A stretch of DNA of 40,792 bases from RGIG8597 sp045133795 (lineage in GTDB: Bacteria > Spirochaetota > GWE2-31-10). The translations under genes and the position numbers were made by a program. The notes beneath the pieces are model-generated. The model saw only the letters and a program-made list of their open reading frames with translations. It was not told where the DNA came from and ran no database searches. The stretch spans positions 1-40,792 of the forward strand of contig JBGUUT010000045.1 in NCBI GenBank assembly GCA_045133795.1. Reading direction: 5' to 3'. How positions within the stretch are numbered: the first letter of the stretch is position 1; each line of letters starts with the position of its first letter. Positions 9,400 to 17,603 of this stretch are shown here, in pieces.

Positions 9400-11238
9400 T
9401 TACTTCTGATACATTAATCTCAAAAAAGCTTCTTCTGAAAATCCCAATTCTTCAAGTATTGCTTTTCTGGAACCGTGAGATATGAACTTATCAGGAATAC
9501 AAACATTTTCTAAAGGAATGAAAATTCCTTTTCCCAACATATTCAATGAAAGTTCTTGAGCTACCGAGCCATTACTTATATTTTCTTCAACAACAACGAC
9601 ACGGTTATATTTTTTTATCTCTTCCAATAACTTATCTACGGGTAACGGCTTCACAAAACGAAGACAAATAATTCCGCATTCCACGCCGTTTTTCTTTGCT
9701 GATTCAGCTGCAGCCATCACATTGTCAAGCAATGTCCCCACAACAATAAACAGAACATCTTTACCTTCACGAATATTAATAAATGGATTTTCCGAATCAA
9801 TAGTCGGGTGTTCAAAATCTAAAAACAACGCCTCGTCTCTCGGATAACGAATAGCTACTGCACTTTTTTGAGAATAAGCCCATTCCAACATAAGCTCCAA
9901 TTCTCGCCCATCCGCCGGAACAAGAACCGTCATTTGCGGAAACATTCTGAATATAGACAAATCAAATTGTCCGTTATGAGTTTCTCCGTCCATACCGACA
10001 ATTCCGGCTCTGTCTATAGCTAAAATCACTGGAGCATTACTTATCGCTACATCTTGACACAATTGATCTACGGCTCGCATAAAAAAAGTCGAATAAATCG
10101 CTACAACAGGACGAAGCCCATTGTATGCCATAGTAGAAGCAAATGTTACGGCATGCTGTTCCGTAATTCCTACGTCAAAAAAACGATCCGGAAAACTTTT
10201 GTGAAATTTCGACAAACCGGTTCCGGATTCCATTGCTGCCGTAATAGCGACAATATCTTGATGTTTTTCAGCCAATTCACATAATTTTGCAGAAAAAACT
10301 TCTGTATATGAACGTTTCTTTTCTTTGGGTAAATAAAATTTAGGAGCTACACCGTGATAACTTACCGGATCATCTTCTGCCGGTTTATAACCGCGACCTT
10401 TTTTAGTTTTGACATATAAAAGTACCGGTTTGGTAAGTTGTTTTTGCACATTACGAAGAATATAAATCAATTCTTCAATATTATGACCGTCAATCGGACC
10501 GACATAATCAAATCCCATCTGAGTAAATATATTGTCATAATCAAGAAGAACGCGTATCCCCTTCTCAAACTTATTAAATAATTTCTTAAACAAACGATTT
10601 AACGGAAACTTACGCCCTAAAGGATGTCGCATTTCATCTATAAATTTTCTATAACGCTCCGATGCTGCAACATGATTGATATAACGAGAAACCGGACTGA
10701 CACTGCAATCTATTGACATTTCATTATCATTTAAAACTACAATAACCGGCAAACGATTTTGTCCGCAAAAATTCAATCCTTCCATTGCGACACCACCGGT
10801 CATCGCACCGTCACCGATTACGGCAATGACTCGCCCGTCTTCTCCACGTAACAAATTACTTTGTACAAAACCGGCAGCTTGTGAAATCGAAGATGAAGCA
10901 TGTCCGCTGTCTACCGGGTCGTGAATCGATTCACTGCGACGAGAAAATCCGCTCAGTCCGTCTTTTTGACGCAATGTATCCATTTTATCATATCGCCCTG
11001 TCAGAATTTTATGAGTATAAGATTGATGACCGACATCAAAAATTATTTTATCTGTAGGTGAAGAAAAAACATAATGAAGGGCGATTGTCAGTTCTACGAC
11101 ACCAAGATTACTCGCAAGATGACCGCCGTTTTCTTTAATTGTTTCAATAATTTTCCCGCGAACCTCATCAGCCAATTTCGGCAATTGATTAACCGGTATT
11201 TTTTTTAAATCTTCTATGGATTGAATATCCGATAACAT
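9400..11238 (-). CDS. dxs: 1-deoxy-D-xylulose-5-phosphate synthase
   Basis: This thiamine-diphosphate enzyme condenses pyruvate and glyceraldehyde-3-phosphate, the first step of the MEP route to isoprenoid precursors. The 612-residue product is near the usual length. The diphosphate-binding motif runs from GDGAMTGG to VLNDNEMSI. The N-terminal catalytic histidine region VGHQSYTHKILTGR is intact. The transketolase-type pyrimidine domain contains DVGITEQHAVTFA, and the C-terminal domain follows. The ATG is preceded by GGAG at eight bases. It sits 48 bases after the FlgH-like gene and may be co-transcribed with it. Undecaprenyl carriers for wall synthesis depend on this pathway, which loosely fits the neighbouring PBP. 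Confidence 0.97.
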   Translation of the reverse strand: MLSDIQSIEDLKKIPVNQLPKLADEVRGKIIETIKENGGHLASNLGVVELTIALHYVFSSPTDKIIFDVGHQSYTHKILTGRYDKMDTLRQKDGLSGFSRRSESIHDPVDSGHASSSISQAAGFVQSNLLRGEDGRVIAVIGDGAMTGGVAMEGLNFCGQNRLPVIVVLNDNEMSIDCSVSPVSRYINHVAASERYRKFIDEMRHPLGRKFPLNRLFKKLFNKFEKGIRVLLDYDNIFTQMGFDYVGPIDGHNIEELIYILRNVQKQLTKPVLLYVKTKKGRGYKPAEDDPVSYHGVAPKFYLPKEKKRSYTEVFSAKLCELAEKHQDIVAITAAMESGTGLSKFHKSFPDRFFDVGITEQHAVTFASTMAYNGLRPVVAIYSTFFMRAVDQLCQDVAISNAPVILAIDRAGIVGMDGETHNGQFDLSIFRMFPQMTVLVPADGRELELMLEWAYSQKSAVAIRYPRDEALFLDFEHPTIDSENPFINIREGKDVLFIVVGTLLDNVMAAAESAKKNGVECGIICLRFVKPLPVDKLLEEIKKYNRVVVVEENISNGSVAQELSLNMLGKGIFIPLENVCIPDKFISHGSRKAILEELGFSEEAFLRLMYQK

Positions 11239-11286
11239 TTACTACTCCGCAGGTCACTTATACGAAAATAAAAAACAAAAAAACTG

Positions 11287-11910
11287 CTAAAAAAGAACAT
11301 TCAGCATTTTATTTAAATATTTTACTAACAAGTCTCTTTTCTTTTCTTCTGTCAAAACAATGACATCAGAGCTTACATCAAAATCTTCATCTGTTAAAGG
11401 TAAAAAAGCATTTTCCACTGCAGTAGTAATTTCCAATCTTTCGTCCATAAAATCTGAAGCATTAACAGTATTTCCTTTCAAATCGCCTAACGCAATATCT
11501 CCGCGAATTGAAATTCTGCTGACTTTATTATCAATAGAAATTGTTTTGGAGCCGCTTACGGTAACATAGCTGTCTTTAACATCAATTATTCTTCCTTGGA
11601 GTTCCGCAACATATTCCAACTCATCTTTATCAGAAGATTCTTTCGATTCATTTACATCTGCTGACGGAACAATCTCAAAAACTCCGGCAAGTTCACCGCC
11701 TTGAGAATTAATTGAAGCAGTCTTCAATGTTTTTGAAGAACCTGTATATTTTAACTTTGTTTTCTCATCAATTTTAATTTTTATACTGTCATTTACTCTG
11801 TAACGAATCTTTCTTGAATAAATATCTCCGGCCGCATCATCCCAAAGGGTCGCAGCACAAAGGAAAAAACAACCAAAGATTAAACTTAAAAGAAAAAATT
11901 TTCTCATCAT
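11287..11910 (-). CDS. Exported FlgH-like (flagellar L-ring family) protein
   Basis: A 207-residue secreted protein with a hydrophobic signal peptide (residues 1-20). After it come two blocks that match the FlgH pattern. LWDD plus GDIYSRKIRYRVNDSIKI corresponds to the FlgH N-terminal LW...R...VGD region. VTVSGSKTISIDNKVSRI followed by IRGDIALGDLKGNTVNAS corresponds to the family segment reading G-x-K-x-I, then I-x-G-x-I-x-x-x-D-I, N-x-V-x-S. FlgH forms the outer-membrane L-ring of external flagella. C18 lies in FFLCAA, a poor lipobox, so lipidation is doubtful. The last 45 residues extend beyond the usual FlgH end. No flgA, flgI or other flagellar gene is adjacent. ATGs at 11908 and 11905 are both possible, with AAAGGA upstream. 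The family match is from reading the pattern, not from an alignment. Confidence 0.68.
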   Translation of the reverse strand: MMRKFFLLSLIFGCFFLCAATLWDDAAGDIYSRKIRYRVNDSIKIKIDEKTKLKYTGSSKTLKTASINSQGGELAGVFEIVPSADVNESKESSDKDELEYVAELQGRIIDVKDSYVTVSGSKTISIDNKVSRISIRGDIALGDLKGNTVNASDFMDERLEITTAVENAFLPLTDEDFDVSSDVIVLTEEKKRDLLVKYLNKMLNVLF

Positions 11911-12033
11911 ATATTCCTTTTATTTCCAGAACATTATTTTTCTTAACATCGGAATAAAACACTTATAAATTAAATAGACTTTTACCCTCACTGTCTCGTC
12001 AAGATTTACAAATCTACACTTTATCTTCAAAGG

Positions 12034-12972
12034 CTAATTATTCTTACCGGCAGCCAATTCATAACGTTGCAACTTTTTTTTCATTTGCAAATACTCATAC
12101 ATTTTATCTACAAGCATATAAATTACACGCAAAATTTCCTGTTCACCTACAGTGTAATAACCGTGGCGAGTATTTTCCGAAAAGTTCAATACCGCAACAG
12201 TTCTGCCTTGATAAACTACCGGGAAAGCCACAAATGCTGAAGTTTCATACAAATCTTTATCAGGGAAGTCATAATTTTTATAATCATTACAATCATTTAT
12301 CACCAAAAAACGTTTATCTGCCGCAACTTTTCCGGCAATACGTTCATTTATGGGAACCGAATAAAATTCATTATTATCCTGTTCATTTTTCCAACCTTGA
12401 GTTTTATAAACATTCAATTTATCTCTATCAGTTACCAATATTGATGCACGTTTGGAAGATGACAATTTTGTTCCCCAATACATTGCCTTTTCCAACAACT
12501 CAAGAGGAGACTGTGCTTCCGTCAAATCACAGGTCATCTGTGAAAAACCATAATAAACATCATCCAGTCTGTCTTGCAATGTTGTACTTTCAAGCATCAT
12601 AAGAAAACGCTTTTCATTTTCACGATAAACCATGCTTGATGAAATATCAGTTATCTTTTTTATTAACTCCGGAGAAACTTGCGAATCTTTTGTTGAAATT
12701 TCAATCTGGTCTATAATATCTTGCGTATTCGGTTGTTCCGGCATTGTCGTAAGTTTCATCATAATAGTCACCATTACGACAAAGAAAATACTCACGACAA
12801 CCAAATAAAAAAAAGCCACCAAACTGCTGTTAAAATCAAGTACCGAAAACGTCCTTAAAAATACTCCGTCGCCGAAAAAGAGATTAACAATTCCAACAAA
12901 ATATAACAGCCCAAAAAGAACCAGCACAAACCCCAGCATTAGCCAGAAAAATGTATTTCTTCTTATTTCCAT
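12034..12972 (-). CDS. Membrane-anchored GAF-domain protein
   Basis: A 312-residue protein with two N-terminal transmembrane helices (about 8-32 and 48-72), then a helical linker, and a GAF-type sensory domain from about residue 135 to the end (SSSKRASILVTDRDKLNVY, SVPINERIAGKVAADKRFLV, TSAFVAFPVVYQGRTVAVLN). GAF domains bind small ligands or mediate dimerisation. No kinase, cyclase, phosphatase or DNA-binding output domain is present, so it must act through a partner. It starts nine bases after the PPC lipoprotein stop, with AGGA seven bases before the ATG, placing it third in a PBP-lipoprotein-GAF unit. The ligand is unknown; the context suggests coupling an internal signal to envelope assembly, which is inference only. 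Confidence 0.8.
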   Translation of the reverse strand: MEIRRNTFFWLMLGFVLVLFGLLYFVGIVNLFFGDGVFLRTFSVLDFNSSLVAFFYLVVVSIFFVVMVTIMMKLTTMPEQPNTQDIIDQIEISTKDSQVSPELIKKITDISSSMVYRENEKRFLMMLESTTLQDRLDDVYYGFSQMTCDLTEAQSPLELLEKAMYWGTKLSSSKRASILVTDRDKLNVYKTQGWKNEQDNNEFYSVPINERIAGKVAADKRFLVINDCNDYKNYDFPDKDLYETSAFVAFPVVYQGRTVAVLNFSENTRHGYYTVGEQEILRVIYMLVDKMYEYLQMKKKLQRYELAAGKNN

Positions 12973-12981
12973 AGTAAAATC

Positions 12982-14229
12982 CTAATCATTTGAATAAGTA
13001 TTGAGAAAAAGACGATATCTGTTCTTTACACCAACATTCTCTCCTTGTCTCAATATCAAATAATATCGTCCGGATTTCAAATCTCGTAAGGACAGATTAG
13101 TTATTCCTTTTTCGTTATATATTGATGTTCCGTCGGAATGCTCCACATCTATCGTAAAACGCTTATCGCTCATACCGTCAAGGGACAATTCTGCTCGTGT
13201 TCCGGAAGATAAAATATCAAAATAAAACCAATCACTGTCCGCCGGGTCAAGTTCTCCGGTAATTTCTTCTTGGGTCAAAATCGGAGTTGCATCATCTTTA
13301 CAATTATTAAATTCTCTTTCGTAAGATGCATTATCAAATGTTTCCAGCGTAATATAATAAACTGGCTCTTTAAGAGAACCCTGAACATTTGCTGTAACAT
13401 AAGCATAAAAATCACCTTTACCCGACGAGAAATATTGTGTCATTTCCGAACCGCCCCAGCCGTTTTGATTTACAATATAAGTCTTTCGAATATATTCAAT
13501 ATCCGTTGTCGTATCTGATACCGGAAGCGAAATATTTTCAACCAATGTCAAAGAAACATCTAAATTAGAAAAAGACTCTACCTTTACTCTAAAGTCACAC
13601 GCCGGATTATCAAAGTCCAAACGATAACAATCAACATCATCATTAGGCACGGCATATCCTTTCAAAGGAAAAAGCGATGTTAAAAGTGTTGCGTTTTTTT
13701 CCTCATTATTAGGTTCAATTTCTATTTTACTGTCATGATTGTCTGCAATAATATTTAACATATACGGAACATTAATATTTGCACCGTCACATGATACTAC
13801 AGCCACATATATTTCCGAATACCTACAGTAATAATCCCACACAATCTCTGCTTCACCTACAGTTCGCTCGTTCATTTCAAATAAAAGTTCGTGATTCGGT
13901 GCGAAAATCATCAATTTCCCATCAACTCCCGGCACTGCCGTCAATGTCATTCTGTACGCACAACCGGATTTCGCCAAGGAAATATGATAATAGTCAAAAT
14001 CGGGAGATTGATTTTTTTCATATTCATTATAAAAACCTGCAATATTCAAACTTGCCGTAACTTTCTGCGGTAATGCACTTTCAAAAGAATTATTAGGTTC
14101 GGAATCTAAAATTTTCTCATAAGGCAAATATAAATTTTCACTTTTGTTATGACAGCCTGCAAAAAATATCAAACTGCAAAACAAACCGATTTTAATTAAT
14201 CGCATAAAAAATCTATTTTCAAAATACAT
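12982..14229 (-). CDS. Lipoprotein with three tandem PPC-like domains
   Basis: A 415-residue predicted lipoprotein. Residues 1-25 are a signal peptide ending in the lipobox FAGC (Cys26). The mature part contains three similar modules of about 125 residues, each opening with an E-P-N-N type motif: EPNN at 44-47, EPNN at 172-175 and the degenerate EFNN at 306-309. Each later has an Asp-rich aromatic motif (DFDYYHI; DDVDCYRLDF; DSDWFYFDI). This is the hallmark of bacterial pre-peptidase C-terminal (PPC) domains, beta-sandwiches usually appended to secreted proteases. Here no peptidase is attached. The ATG at 14229 is preceded by GGGG at seven bases; the internal ATG at codon 9 has no ribosome-binding site. 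It lies 11 bases after the PBP gene, suggesting a role at the wall or in the periplasm. Confidence 0.78.
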   Translation of the reverse strand: MYFENRFFMRLIKIGLFCSLIFFAGCHNKSENLYLPYEKILDSEPNNSFESALPQKVTASLNIAGFYNEYEKNQSPDFDYYHISLAKSGCAYRMTLTAVPGVDGKLMIFAPNHELLFEMNERTVGEAEIVWDYYCRYSEIYVAVVSCDGANINVPYMLNIIADNHDSKIEIEPNNEEKNATLLTSLFPLKGYAVPNDDVDCYRLDFDNPACDFRVKVESFSNLDVSLTLVENISLPVSDTTTDIEYIRKTYIVNQNGWGGSEMTQYFSSGKGDFYAYVTANVQGSLKEPVYYITLETFDNASYEREFNNCKDDATPILTQEEITGELDPADSDWFYFDILSSGTRAELSLDGMSDKRFTIDVEHSDGTSIYNEKGITNLSLRDLKSGRYYLILRQGENVGVKNRYRLFLNTYSND

Positions 14230-14240
14230 TTCACAGCCCC

Positions 14241-16451
14241 TTAGAAATCTTCTTCAATAATCATAATATCGTTAGAATGAATATAGCAATGTTCCGGTAA
14301 ATGTCCGTTAGCATTAAAATAGAAATCAATACAGTCGGTACAATTATCAGAAGCCTCCAAACCACTTTCACGGCAAACTCGTAAAAGCTTCATTTTTTGA
14401 GAAACAGGAAGTTTTGTACTTATATCAGAAAAAACTTTTGCATTATAATCAGCCCAAATAACCGCAGCCGTCGCTTCACCGGATAAAAGAAGTGACTCTC
14501 CGGAATCTATACCGACCCAACATGCCGAAACTTCTTTTCCTGTAATCCCGGCAAACCAGCCGTCTTTATAATCTTGAGTTGTTCCCGATTTTCCGTAAGC
14601 TTTTTTATTTAACCCGCAAGCTGTTGCAGCCCAATATCCGGTTCCGCCTTTTTCAAAAACACCGCCCATCATTTGCAACATTTCACAAGCAGTTTCTTGG
14701 CTCAATAAAGTCTTTGACTCATAAAGTCCTTCCGGTTGCAAAAATCGAAAATACGGATTTATTTTTCTCTTACTGTCATAATAGACATTACCGCGAGTAT
14801 CACTGATTCGACGAATCGTCGTAGGAAAAACGCTCTTTCCGCCGCGAGGGAAAACACAATACGCCGTAGCAAGTTCCAATGCTGAAAGCTCTGCTGTTCC
14901 TAACGACAGCGACAAAACTGCAGGGATTCGCTTCGTCGGTACAATTACTCCGGCGGCGTCTCCTACAAGTTGCACAACTTCTTCCATAGGTAAAAGCTCC
15001 ATTGTCTGAACTGCCACTGTATTTAATGAGCGTTTCAATGCATCATAAATAGAAACCATACTTCCGTATTTATGAGATGCAGAATAATTTTTAGGCGTAT
15101 ACGAACGCCCGTTTACTTTAAATGTTTTTATTTCATCTTTAAACTTTGTAAACGGATGAATCCCACGACCGTCAAGCTCTCCGATATCAAGAGCTTTGGC
15201 ATAAACAAAAGGTTTTATCGAAGAGCCGACTTGTCTGTTAGCACTTATTGCACGATTTAACTGATTGCTAAAAAGATATCCCGAACCGCCGACAAGCGTA
15301 TAAACTTCTCCGTTTTCATAATCAACAGAAACAAAACTGCCTTCTATTCGATTAATTATTTTATTATCGTAAGCAATATTCATTTTATCTGCGGTATTCT
15401 TTACTCTGTGACGAATATTTTTCAATTGTCCGCTGACCGTTGTCTCTGCAAGACTTTGTTTTTCCAAATCAAAACTTGTTTCTACTATCAAGCCGCCGGC
15501 AGTAATTTTGTCATAACTAAATTCTTTTTCCAAAATCTGACGTACATATTCCGTAAGATAACCGGACTTATTAATTTCCGTTTTCCAAATAGATTGTTCT
15601 CCGAGGATTCCGTGATTACCGAAGTTTTCCCAAAAACGCTCCGTTTCAAACGTAGCTTGTTCTTCCGTAAGAAAGCCGGCTTCCACAAATTTTCCGATGA
15701 CATAAGATAAAATATACTCTGCATTTTTACGATTGCGAATCGGCGAATATCTTTCCGGCGAACGATTCATACCTACAAGAAGTGCAGCTTCCGCAATTGT
15801 AAGTTCCGTCGCCGATTTACCGAAATAAAAACTCGCTGCATTTGCAATCCCGTAAGTTCCGTGCCCCATATAATTTGAGTTTAAATAGATTTTCAAAATC
15901 TCATTCTTTGAAAATCGACTTTCCAATTCAAATGTACAAAACAATTCATAAATCTTTCGTTTAATACTACGTTCATGTTTGGTAAAAAGAATCTTTGATA
16001 ACTGTTGAGAAATCGTAGAACCTCCGCCGGCATGTCCGAGAGTACGAATATTATCAAATACTGCTCGTGCTAAACGGATATAATTTACTCCGTGATGTTC
16101 ATAAAACTTCCTATCTTCTATATAAATAAACCCGCGAGTAAGAAAAAAAGGCATTTCTTGAATCGATGCAAGTTTATATTTTTCACTGGAATATTTTGTA
16201 ATAATACGACCGTTTCTGTCATAGACAATCGTCGCTTTCTTTTCCGCAGGATTTTCATTAGATTCTTCCAGAAGAGTATCCGTTTCTTCTTCGGTTTCCA
16301 ATACACGAGCAAATTCTTCCAATTTTGAAAAAACAGCTTCTTTATCTTGATTATATTCCATATATATCAACCCAATATATATTCCGGTTGATATAGCAAC
16401 AATCAATATTAATATCAGAAAAAATAACAGAAAACTTTTCCAGATTTTCAT
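14241..16451 (-). CDS. Class A penicillin-binding protein (PBP1A type)
   Basis: A bifunctional peptidoglycan synthase: the GT51 domain polymerises lipid II and the transpeptidase domain cross-links it in the periplasm. The 736-residue product has one N-terminal membrane helix (7-30). The GT51 domain follows with the catalytic Glu112 in EDRKFYEHHG and GGGSTISQQL. The transpeptidase domain has S410-S-I-K413, S475-L-N477 and K621-S-G623; KSG replaces the commoner KTG. The longest frame starts at a TTG at 16490, but AGGAG lies inside that extension and the ATG at 16451 gives a normal membrane anchor. It follows the kinase terminator, so it likely starts a new unit with the lipoprotein and GAF genes. 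Confidence 0.94.
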   Translation of the reverse strand: MKIWKSFLLFFLILILIVAISTGIYIGLIYMEYNQDKEAVFSKLEEFARVLETEEETDTLLEESNENPAEKKATIVYDRNGRIITKYSSEKYKLASIQEMPFFLTRGFIYIEDRKFYEHHGVNYIRLARAVFDNIRTLGHAGGGSTISQQLSKILFTKHERSIKRKIYELFCTFELESRFSKNEILKIYLNSNYMGHGTYGIANAASFYFGKSATELTIAEAALLVGMNRSPERYSPIRNRKNAEYILSYVIGKFVEAGFLTEEQATFETERFWENFGNHGILGEQSIWKTEINKSGYLTEYVRQILEKEFSYDKITAGGLIVETSFDLEKQSLAETTVSGQLKNIRHRVKNTADKMNIAYDNKIINRIEGSFVSVDYENGEVYTLVGGSGYLFSNQLNRAISANRQVGSSIKPFVYAKALDIGELDGRGIHPFTKFKDEIKTFKVNGRSYTPKNYSASHKYGSMVSIYDALKRSLNTVAVQTMELLPMEEVVQLVGDAAGVIVPTKRIPAVLSLSLGTAELSALELATAYCVFPRGGKSVFPTTIRRISDTRGNVYYDSKRKINPYFRFLQPEGLYESKTLLSQETACEMLQMMGGVFEKGGTGYWAATACGLNKKAYGKSGTTQDYKDGWFAGITGKEVSACWVGIDSGESLLLSGEATAAVIWADYNAKVFSDISTKLPVSQKMKLLRVCRESGLEASDNCTDCIDFYFNANGHLPEHCYIHSNDIMIIEEDF

Positions 16452-16504
16452 TTTCCCACTGTCTCCTAAAAACACTAAATACGAATACAAAAAAATTTTG
16501 ATTT

Positions 16505-16544
16505 AAAAAAAGAAGGCGTTGCATAAAAGCAAAACACCTTCTTT
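16505..16544 (-). terminator. Rho-independent terminator of the TRAP-kinase operon
   Basis: On the minus strand AAAGAAGG plus GTGTTTTGC faces GCAACGCCTTCTTT with a short loop, then a run of T (16505-16508 and beyond). The core arms are at 16509-16516 and 16537-16544. It lies 25 bases after the kinase stop and before the PBP gene. Confidence 0.85.
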
Positions 16545-16569
16545 ATCAAGAAAAAATAAAAAATATTAA

Positions 16570-17574
16570 TTAATCTAAAATCTTTTCTTCAATAAAAGAT
16601 TTTATTTCTTCCATATCAAATTTTTCCAATTCTACGCCGGCTACCGCAATAATTTTTGAAGCTAAATAACTTGCGATATGAGCTGATTTTTCAATACCGT
16701 ATCCGGAAGTATATCCGTAAAGGAATCCGCCGGCATAAATATCACCACAACCTGTAGAATCAAGAACTTTTTCAGCTTGATATACCGGAATCTGAACATA
16801 AGTATCGTCAAAGAACGCATAACTTCCTTTTCCGCCTACTTTTACAAGACAAACTGACGGTCCCATTGCTCTGATTTGTTTTCCGGCTTCAATCGGATCA
16901 TCACAACCTGTTAAAATTTTTACTTCTTCATAGTTTCCGAACAAAATATCTACATATTCACTGATTACGGCTTTCAATTCATCACGATTTCTCTCAATAC
17001 AAAATGGATCCGCAATATCAAAAGAAACTTTTTTTCCGTTCTTTTTCATAACTTTCATTGCTTCAATAAGAGCTTCTTTTTGTGTCGGAGTATCAAACTC
17101 ATAACCGGTAGTATGGAAAATTGCAGAATCAGAAAGAAGTTCCATATTTAAGTCACTCTTTGTAAATTCTCCGCAAACTCCGAGATGTGTAAGCATTGTT
17201 CTTTCGGCATCAGCAGATGTCAAAACTATAGCTGTTCCGGTAAGACCGGTATTTGTAAATCGAAGCATTGATTTTACACCGCGTTCTGAAATTATTTTTT
17301 CATACAAGCGACCGTACATATCATCAGCAACAACACCGGTATAAACTGTTTTTGCCCCCATCAAAGCTGCCATACTGATAGAATTTCCGCAACTTCCGCC
17401 CGGAAGAGATTTCGCTTTTAAATTTGCAATTGCCGTAAGAACTTCCATTGATTGTTTTTCCTCAATCAAAGTCATAATTCCTTTTGTAATTTTTAACTTT
17501 TTCAGCAATTTATCATCGACAAAAGTCTGAATATCCACCAAAGTATTTCCCAGACCAAATACATCAATTGCCAT
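16570..17574 (-). CDS. PfkB-family carbohydrate/nucleoside kinase (adenosine kinase-like)
   Basis: A 334-residue cytoplasmic kinase of the ribokinase/PfkB family, which phosphorylates sugars or nucleosides with ATP. The N-terminal GLGNTLVDIQ and PGGSCGNSISMAALMG segments form the substrate-binding side. The C-terminal signature DSTGCGDIYAGGFLYG holds the catalytic Asp of the usual D-T-x-G-A-G-D motif. ERTMLTHLGVCGEF resembles the adenosine-kinase branch more than fructokinases, but substrate cannot be assigned from reading alone. AGGAGAGG precedes the ATG. It follows dctM after 29 bases with no terminator between, and a strong terminator comes after it, so it is probably the last gene of the TRAP operon. 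That suggests the imported compound, or a product of it, is phosphorylated here. Confidence 0.88.
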   Translation of the reverse strand: MAIDVFGLGNTLVDIQTFVDDKLLKKLKITKGIMTLIEEKQSMEVLTAIANLKAKSLPGGSCGNSISMAALMGAKTVYTGVVADDMYGRLYEKIISERGVKSMLRFTNTGLTGTAIVLTSADAERTMLTHLGVCGEFTKSDLNMELLSDSAIFHTTGYEFDTPTQKEALIEAMKVMKKNGKKVSFDIADPFCIERNRDELKAVISEYVDILFGNYEEVKILTGCDDPIEAGKQIRAMGPSVCLVKVGGKGSYAFFDDTYVQIPVYQAEKVLDSTGCGDIYAGGFLYGYTSGYGIEKSAHIASYLASKIIAVAGVELEKFDMEEIKSFIEEKILD

Positions 17575-17603
17575 AAACCCTCTCCTTTATTATTGTTTAT
17601 TTT

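Noticed and set aside
12002..12015. AGATTTACAAATCT palindrome before the FlgH-like gene as an operator
   Set aside because: It is AT-rich and short, and the adjacent TTGACG has no -10 box at normal spacing, so there is no promoter context to support it.
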